A stretch of DNA of 64,000 nt from Paracyclopina nana (lineage: Eukaryota > Arthropoda > Copepoda > Cyclopoida > Cyclopettidae), in assembly GCA_019096065.1 (NCBI GenBank), contig JAGUCH010000008.1:1493001-1557000 (forward strand), given 5' to 3'. Numbering within the stretch: position 1 is the first letter of the stretch; each line of letters starts with the position of its first letter. Shown piece after piece: positions 10,201-19,200 of this stretch. The position numbers and the translations under genes were made by a program. The notes below the pieces were generated by a model. It searched no databases, was not told the origin of the DNA, and saw nothing but the letters and a program-made list of their open reading frames with translations.

Positions 10201-13200
10201 GGTATCACACTACTTTGCTATGTTACACACTGCTTCTTTACTGTACACAATGTTTCGATAAGTTATACAATGCTTCATTAGATTACACATTGCTTCAAAG
10301 TTAAACATTGCTTCGACGTTACACATTACTTCAATGTTACACATTACTTCAATGTTACACATTACTTCAATGTTACACATTGCTTCAACGTTACAAATTG
10401 CTTCAACGTTACACATTGCTTCGCTACGTCACACGCTGTTTCTCTACGTCACAAGCTGTTTCGCCACGTTACACGCTGTTTCGCCACGTTACACGCTGTT
10501 TCACTACGTTACACGCTGTTTCACGACGTTACACGCTGTTTCACGACGTTACACGCTGTTTCACGACGTCACATGTTTCACCACGTTACACGCTGTTTCA
10601 CCACGTTACACGCTGTTTCACGACGTTACACGCTGTTTCACGACGTTACACGCTGTTTCACGACGTTACACGCTGTTTCACCACGTTGCACGCTGTTTCA
10701 CTACGTTACACGCTGCTTCACCACGTTGCACGCTGTTTCACTACGTTACACGCTGTTTCACTTCATTACACGCTGTCTCACTACATTACACGCTGTCTCA
10801 CTACGTTACACGCTGTTTCAATCTGCCTCACTGTGCTACGCAACTCCTCTTAGATATGTACCGCTACGCAGAATTGCATGACGCGTACTCTACTACACAA
10901 AGCATTACACCTAGCTTTAAATTACTTTAAAATTTGCGCCACAATTCATTAAGTTCAACGCTCCGCTAAATCGTAAAACACTCTGCTACACAGCGTTACA
11001 AACTTCTTAACAAGATCACGCTCATATTCACTACGTTGCATAAGAAACGCTACACTCAAAGTTGTTGTAACACTCTGCATCGCTGCAGCTCATGTCGAGG
11101 AGTCGCTCCGCTCGAAAATTTAAATACCTGAACAAGCTTGAGGTGGTAGCGGGAAAATGAGTGTGGTTGAGCTTTTCCTTCTGGCCACTGCACAGCCCAA
11201 ACTTTGCGGCTTGAAATTGCGCAATTGCTGCATGAAATCCGAGCTCTCCATCAGAGCCATGTCCGCGAAATGGATGTCGCAGAGGATTTGATTTTTGAAT
11301 CTTCGCGCCCTTTTCTGGTTGGGCCCCGACAAGTTCATTCCGCAGCTGTTGCACTTCAAACACTCCTCATGGTAATGGTTGTTTTCATACAAGCTGGGCG
11401 TTTCTGGAATTCAGACTTAAATTGCTCCTTTTGTGCTATGAAGTTAATACACAGTAATGCCAAATATTGCTACTACTTTAGGGGTCACTTCAAATGGGTG
11501 CATACTAAATGCGCGCACCAGCGCACTTGACCGCACACCATCAAAATCCTGCACCGAATAAAGCTGTAAAAAAACTTTAATACTGGGTCTACTAGCTGAG
11601 TAAAAAAAAACATTTAATTCCTTATATATTTCCTTAAGAATTGAATTTCAAATATTTTATTCATAATTTAAATTTTCAAATAAAGTTTTATTTATCCATT
11701 TCTTTTATTAGTCAACTTAAAAAAAGGGAATAATTTCTAAATGTTCAACTCAAAAAGAACTTAATTAAAAAATTGTTGCTTGTTTGTAGTGTTTATTTTA
11801 AAATTAATCCTAGCTTAACGATTGTGAGTGAATTGATGAAAATAGCAATTTCCTGGATGAATATGGAAATTCTATATTTACCCATAATAGGATCAAGTGG
11901 TGACCTGGAGCCTTGCCTCTGAAAAGTTGGGCTGTTATTGGCTTGGAAATTGGGATTTGGAGGCAAGGACAGGAGCGTTGAAGGCACAACAACAGGCTTT
12001 TGCTTGCCTTTCATACTCAAGTCCATAATAACTTGGTCTTTTACAACTTTCTATCAGCAGAGCTTAGCCATGCTTCTTCTGCAGCCTCCAACTTCCTCTC
12101 ACAAAGCCAAGGCTGAACACCGTAGTTTTCCCTCCATGCAGATATTCAACATGTCCCAACCAGAAATTCTGAGCACTCATACGCCAAAAAAACTCTCAGT
12201 GAAACTTATACGTTTTATCAACATTGAGTTTTAGTCATTATGTAACATTAACTGCCTTGACACCTAGGTAAAATCGCAAATACCCATTTTCCTTGTCACA
12301 TTCGATTTTTTCCAATTTTTTACATAGGTGGTATGGAAGTTAATGTTACATAACGACATAAACTCAACCTGGGTAAAACGAAGGAGTGCTAACACGTCAC
12401 GATAACTTTCAGAAAACTTGGGAAAATTTCTGGTTGGGGTGTTTGCTTTTTTGCAAAGTGTGTTGTCTGTACACTGTGTACATAAAAGTAAATGTTGGCC
12501 TGTTGCTTTCTTCCTTTCTACTGGCCCATCTACTGCTATTTTCCCAAGCTATGGCGAGCCAAGAGCTCGGTGAGAGAGAGAGAACCAAGCTGCTCTTTTC
12601 TATAGTGGTATACCGTGCGCGCTCCACTTCAGAACTATTCAAAACCCATTTTGAACGCTTTCTTTAATAATTCATTCTTTTCTTGTTTGCTCTCATTTAA
12701 CAGACATTCTAAAAATTGCTCACACATCAAATAAAAGAAATTATTTGCTAGCATTCTACCAAAAGCTTTGCTAGCTTTCTACCCAGTGCTAAATGAAGAA
12801 ATTTCAGGCTATATTGAAATTAAAAAAAGCAAAATTTAAAAAGAGCCAAAAACAGTGAAAAAAGTATCTTAAGGCCTTAAAACTTCATACATTTCGACTG
12901 ATTCCTGCGAAAAGTACATAGATTTCAAGAGGTAAAATGTAGTAAGTAAAAGTTAGAAAGTTTTCTGAAAGTTCTGAAGTAGGCGCGCATACGGTATACA
13001 CACTCTCCTTTCTATATGCTATGGTATACAAAGCACCATATGTTGGAGACCTCAAATAACAATGACTTGGCATATATTTAACCAACGCAACACAGCGCGA
13101 GACATTAATACTGTATTACACACGTATGAAAGCCTAACTATTTCAAGCAATTAGCTTAACCTTTAAAAAGGTGTGAAATGTAGCCATTACGCCACAGTTG

Positions 13201-16200
13201 GAGTGAGTGGACTATTAACAGAATCAAGAAACTGACCTAGTAATCCACAGTGGGATATTTTGCCATTAATACGCGCACATATATTTGTTTTTTTGTGTGT
13301 GTTGAATTCAGTAAGATTGTTTGAGTTTTTAGACGGGCCTAAAAACCATGCAATATACTTATTTGGCGGAATTGTTTTTACATATTTGGAAAGATGTTTT
13401 CTCAAATTTGATACAGCTTGGATATTTGATTGAGGTCATGCAGAGCATTTGAGTATTTCACTTTACCTTTGTCTGAATCTAAGGGATCATCTGAGGTCCT
13501 TCTTGAACTATTTTTATCATGACCTGCTGAAATTCAATTCTTTCATCACCAACATTTTGTGGAGAAAATGAAACGCCCGCAGATCTTTTAAACTAGCTCA
13601 AAAGATGGCAAAACATGGCAGAATATATGGCGATTTAAAAAACTTAATTAAAATCAGCATATAGCAAATTCAAAATTCCCATCATTTTTAATGAAGTATA
13701 ATAACTCTAATGCGGAACATAAAATTTGGAAGTTAAAAAGCGGGAAGAAAAATTATTGAAATTGCTGCACCATTAGAAATTGACATTTTTCTAAGCTTTT
13801 TAGCGTCCCGTTTTTATGCTACCGCGCGGGATAAAAATGAATATTGTTTCACTTCCAAAATACTGATCCAATTTTGAGATAAGGCCGAAAACACTGAGGC
13901 ACTTTTTGACTTAAGTTAGTAGCACTCTTAATTCAATTTTGGCACAAAATAAGATAATTGAAGGCCTCGACTGGCTTTTCAAAATATGTTAAGGAACGCT
14001 TCAAAAATTTCATGAAGTACTTTTTGCATCATTAATTAAGAAAAAGCAAATACCTGTTTGGGCAAACGAGTCGCAAATGGCTTTTTCGGACTCAATTATC
14101 ATTGTGCTCACATTTCCATCTGTGATTTGAGTGGAAGAATCCCGTCGACCTCTTCGATGAGTGATCGGCTCAAACTGAAAATGAAAAATTATTTTAAAAA
14201 TTATTTTATTCCAAGTATTATTTCCTTATACTACTTGTGTGGATTGGCGCCTAAAATTGCGACATCGCATAATATCTTCTGTAGTTGATTCTCTACGAAA
14301 TCCACGCGCGATCAAAATTTCCTCTGTGGTCGATTGCCTCCTCATTTGATGCGAATGACCTATATAAAAACATTAAATTAGACGTCCAAATTGCATGCAC
14401 TTGCCTTAGGAGAGTCGAGCCATGTTTATACAATAATAAATTTCCTACACTTTGCCTGAGGATTTCCCCGCAATAATTAGTATTTAGTAACAATTAGCAA
14501 CGATTTGCTACAATGCAATAAGCTACGCAACAATTAGCAACGCTTCTCCTCAATTTGCAGTACTTTTCTACAATTTGCAACTCTTTGCTCCAATTTGCAA
14601 AGCTTTGTTACAATTCCGAATGCTTCGCTTTGATGCACTTCACTATGCTTTGCCTGAAGATTGTGCCGCTACAATTCTTAACAATTAGCAATGATTTGCT
14701 ACATTTTGCTAACTTCAATAAGCTACGCAACTATTACCTTTACTTTGCATCAGATTGCAATACTTAGCTACAATTTGTTACTCTTTCCTGCAATTTACAA
14801 CGCTTTGGAACAATTTCCAATGCTTTGCTTTGCTACACTTCATTGTGCTTTGCCTGAGGATTGCGCCGCTACATTTCATTACAATAAGCAAGGATTACCT
14901 TTTTTGCCATTTTGATATAATTCACTAAGGTACACTACAATTACCAATGCTTTGCTACAACTTACAACGCTTTGCTACAAGTTACAACGTATTGCTACAA
15001 CTCACAACGCTTTGCCACAATTTGCAACGCTTTGCAACAATTCGCTTCACTTCAACACAACTTTCTTGACGTTGCCACAATTTGGTACAATTCGCTACAA
15101 TTTGCTACAATTCAACTTTAGCTGTTGAAAGTCACCTTTGGGAGAATGCTCCCTTGAGCTGTGATTGCTCGAGGTTGAATCCGGACTCGGGTAAGGCTTC
15201 CTTCGCGCCCCGCCCTTGGATGATTCTTCGCCCGAGGATCGGCGCCGCCCAATGCCACGCCCACTTGACCGGCGCGGTGACCCGTCCCTTGAGCGCTGCC
15301 CATCCGGCTCGGGGGACAACAAAGGCCTTGAATCCCGCCGACCGAGCCGCCATTGGACTGAAATTAAAAAAAGCTCATTTAAATTCCATCAACTTCACTC
15401 ACTTTGCCGTGATTTACGTGTGTAGCAACTTCCTCAAGGGAAAAAGCAATAAATCTTGAACTTTTTCTTCACTAGACTTTTTGCTCAAAATTGAAATTTG
15501 ATACTGCCGTCAATCCCTCTGCGAATTGACGAGTTTTCTTTTTTTCCTTTGAATCCGCCAACTACGGCAATAATCAGGAAAAATCTTGATTCTTGAACAG
15601 TTCAAACTTCATAACAACAACAAAAATAAAAAGTTTGCGAAATCGGCGCGTCGAAAAACAAGGCCGAGGTTGAGTTGAAATTATAGTAAATGACTCAATT
15701 TCACTTAATTTCGCTGTTGAAAGCGAGTTTTGGTATCAAAATTATTATAGCAAATTGCAAATCAAATAAGGGAATTTGAAAGTCGCAAGCATTGATGACT
15801 TTTTGCTGATATTGAATTGAGATTGGCCCGAGAAATGAGCGCACGATTTCACTAACTAGTTAATCATGTAAACAAACAGCCAACAGTAACAGTTATGTTT
15901 TGCTGCAGTAAATGCAAGTCACGGCATATTTTGAAATTGGCCGTTATTTTGCCCAAAGTTCTATTTTTCATTCGGCCGTTGAATCAAAGAGTCGATTCCG
16001 CGATCGTTTTGAAAAGTGAAAATGTGTTCAAGAAATTCAAAGTGTGAGAAAAGTGAAAGTGATCAAAATGGTTAAAGTTAAATATGAAATCTGAAAATTT
16101 GGTGTAATTCGAAAAGTGCCTTAGAATGAGCCGCTCGGCGCGAAGAACGTGTTAAAAAGTGTAAACAAAAGAGGATCGAGTTACCGTCTTCCGTGGCCGA

Positions 16201-19200
16201 GTCCGGACTGAGCGAATCTCTGCGGCCTCCGCTTCGCTTGGCCGTCGACCCTCCGGCGCCGGCGTTCGCTTCGCTCGGCTCCATGCTGTCCTCCGGACTC
16301 AAAAACGGCCTCGAACCTCGCCGACTGGACGAGCCTGAAAAATAAGGAAGGTAAGGTTGCGTGAGTTCCGCCAGCAAATGTTCCGATTTCCGGACTAGAT
16401 GTGTATAACAGAGCACATGCAAGATTTCTTGGAGGCGAAGGGCGGGAAATGCAAGTGAACAACTAGTACTTGACAAAATAAGCATTAATTGTCGAGACAA
16501 GTGTCAGTCATGATATTTTAGTTGTAGTTTGTGTCGAAAAGTTACAAGGTGACTCAGCAGTTTTTATCTAACAACATTGACAAACGAAATTAAGGTGCGT
16601 AGTTGAAGTAGGAGTTTTAGAGGAAGTGTGTTATAAAGTCTGATCCGATTTTTATGGAAACGTTTTTCATTTTAAAGAAATATATGTTAGCTGACAAAAG
16701 TTAAAGTTTTAGGTATTAAAGTCTGAGAAAAAATTTGTGTGACAAAGAGCAGAAAAAGGTAGAGATAGAAATAAAGGTGTAATTAAACTCTTTGAGGTCT
16801 CAAAACATTAGTGTGACCCAAAATGTGTTTCTCATTAAAAAAAAATATAAATTAATGAGAGTAGGTCCAAAAGCAGTGATTCAAGTCCGGAAGAGTGCTG
16901 AAATTTTGATTGTTATTTTTTTTGAAAGAGTGAGCATAGAAAAATGCGGGAAAACGGGTGGTGGTATAGCGGTGGTTTGTGGTGGTGTTTTTTTTTAAAG
17001 AAGTAGTAGAACACCGAACACGCAGCTTCATTTGGTGGTGTCTGCTGGATGAAGATACCTTTTTTGGGCTGTGGTTTATTTGTTGGTGGTTGTGGTTGTT
17101 GGTAGGGGAAAAAGTCATGTTTTTGGTCCTCTTCAAGGCTGGTCTCCATGAGAGAAGCCTTTTTTAACTTGGGCCTGAGTTGGTCCAAAGTCGGCCATCT
17201 TCGTCGCCTCTTAGTGTTGCTGTTCACCTCCCGTGACGTCATTTTGACGTACAAATACTCATGCGAATAGTTATTGGCGACCAGCAAATCGCTGCTTTTG
17301 GTCTCGCATTCCTCCAGCTCTTCCTCGTGAATGTCAGCTATTTTCCTGACTGTCATGCTAGAGCCACCTTGTAACAATTTACGCAATAAAATTTCCATAA
17401 AAAAATCCCTCCCAAAACCACATCAACAGCTGACTAAAAAAAAATTCGAAAAAATGTTGTTTCATTTTTTGGGAATCACCCTTTAGGCTCTCAAGTAAAG
17501 ACATGTCAGCTGATGATGCTACTTTTTTGGGTTTTTTGGCGGGAAAAATTACCAGACTGAACACTTGTCCAACGGCCAAGTTGGGTTGCTTTGGCTAATT
17601 TCACTCGCTTGGTCAAAGTTGAGGAGGAGTCTAAGTTTGCATTGTTTGTCTCAGAAGCATCATCGGTCAAATTGGGGTTGGAGGACCAACCTGATTTCAA
17701 GGGCTGGCTCGAGTCCTCGTAGGCTGTGGCTTGTCTCCGGATTCCTCTGCGACTCGGAGTAGGCGAAAAAGACGAACTGGAAGGCTGATCCGGAGAGGCT
17801 GTCGGCTTGAGGCTGGAAATCGACGGTTGGCACACACTTGTAAAAAGTTGGCTTGTGTGTTTCTCAAAACACACAAATTACCTACTTCTCTTTTGCAACA
17901 TGTTGTTCAAAGCTTTCGAATGAGACATATGCGACTCTTTTCCAATGTGTCATTAACTTAATTTTAGCGCATAATTAAAGCTTTTCTACAGCTTTCTTGC
18001 TACCATTAAAGGAAGTTTAGTATTTTGCTAAGATAATAACTTAATGAAATGTTCCTTCAATTCAAAAGAATCCTAAGTGATCACAATTGTGCAAATGACA
18101 CATTGCAAAAAAGACGCTTACGTCTCATCAGAAAGCTTTTAACAGCAGCTTTCAAAAGTGCACTGACTAATTTGGATGGTTTGTCACTAACCCAAAACAA
18201 GTGGGCACAAATCTGTGCCATTTTCTTAAAAAACGTTATTGCGTACCTGTCTCTTCGCTGAGAATTGCTTGTAGTTGCTGCAGCATTGGAAGAAGTGGCT
18301 TCAGTTTCACTTCCCTTGCTGGGTATATCAGGTTCAATGGGGCTGTTGCTCCGGTCAATGGGGGAGGAAGTGGAAGGCATTCTTACGACACAAGCAAACG
18401 AAGGAATGGGCTCGCTATCTGGAGACATTGGAGACATATTACCCCTAAAAGCAAGAGAGATTCCTTTTCCATTAGCCTCGATCTGCCCTCCTGCTATTTG
18501 GCCTCATTGCATACCTTTCCATTTCGAGCGGAGCAGAGCCCACACAAGAAGCCCTCAAGAAAGCTATATATTTTCTAGTAGATTTTAGCCCGAATAATGT
18601 AGCTTGAGTAGAATTTAGTACAATTTTGCCTTTAACTTGAAGAGAATTTGAAATTTGTTGCTTCTCTAGAACTAACCAAAGGCCGAATGCTGCCAAAATG
18701 CGACGTGGACTTCTACTTATGAATGGTGTATAAATATTGCAAAAAAGATAATAGTTGACATCTGTTCCAGGCATGAAATGAGGCAAATAGATTAATGTTA
18801 GTACTATTTATAATGTGCACAGTGCAAGTGAAAATTTTGGATTATTTTGGCCTCAATTTCCAGAGATTGCAGAAATCAGCCATTTTGGCCAAATTTCAAT
18901 GCACTCACATGCAGATTTCATTGGTCAAAACCAAAATTCCATTGAATGAAAATTAGAGGTTTTGAATTCTGGCTGGCTTTCACTTTATGATCTCCCAAAT
19001 AATCCACTGTGCACTGAGCTGGTGAACCTTGTTCTGCTTGCATATTTAGCATGTAATATTGCTGCTCATCAAGGTAGTTTATTATTGCTACTTTCTGCCA
19101 ACTTTCAGCCAACTTTCTCTCTAGCAAATTATTCCTGCTATTCATATTTCAGAGCATGGCATGATGATGGCTGAAGGCAACAAAAACTTGTTGCTATATA

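Noticed and set aside
10308-10930. Overlapping 180-200-codon ORFs with a 20-residue repeat ([20 protein letters not shown])
   Set aside because: They are translations of the 20-bp satellite. All plus frames give the same repeat out of phase, as expected for a period not divisible by three.
12386-12667. 93-codon plus-strand ORF with a hydrophobic segment
   Set aside because: Lies in an intron of the RapGAP-BTB gene on the opposite strand; no motif or promoter.
9790-15125. CRISPR-like array
   Set aside because: The repeats are contiguous 20-bp satellite units with no spacers, in eukaryotic intronic DNA.
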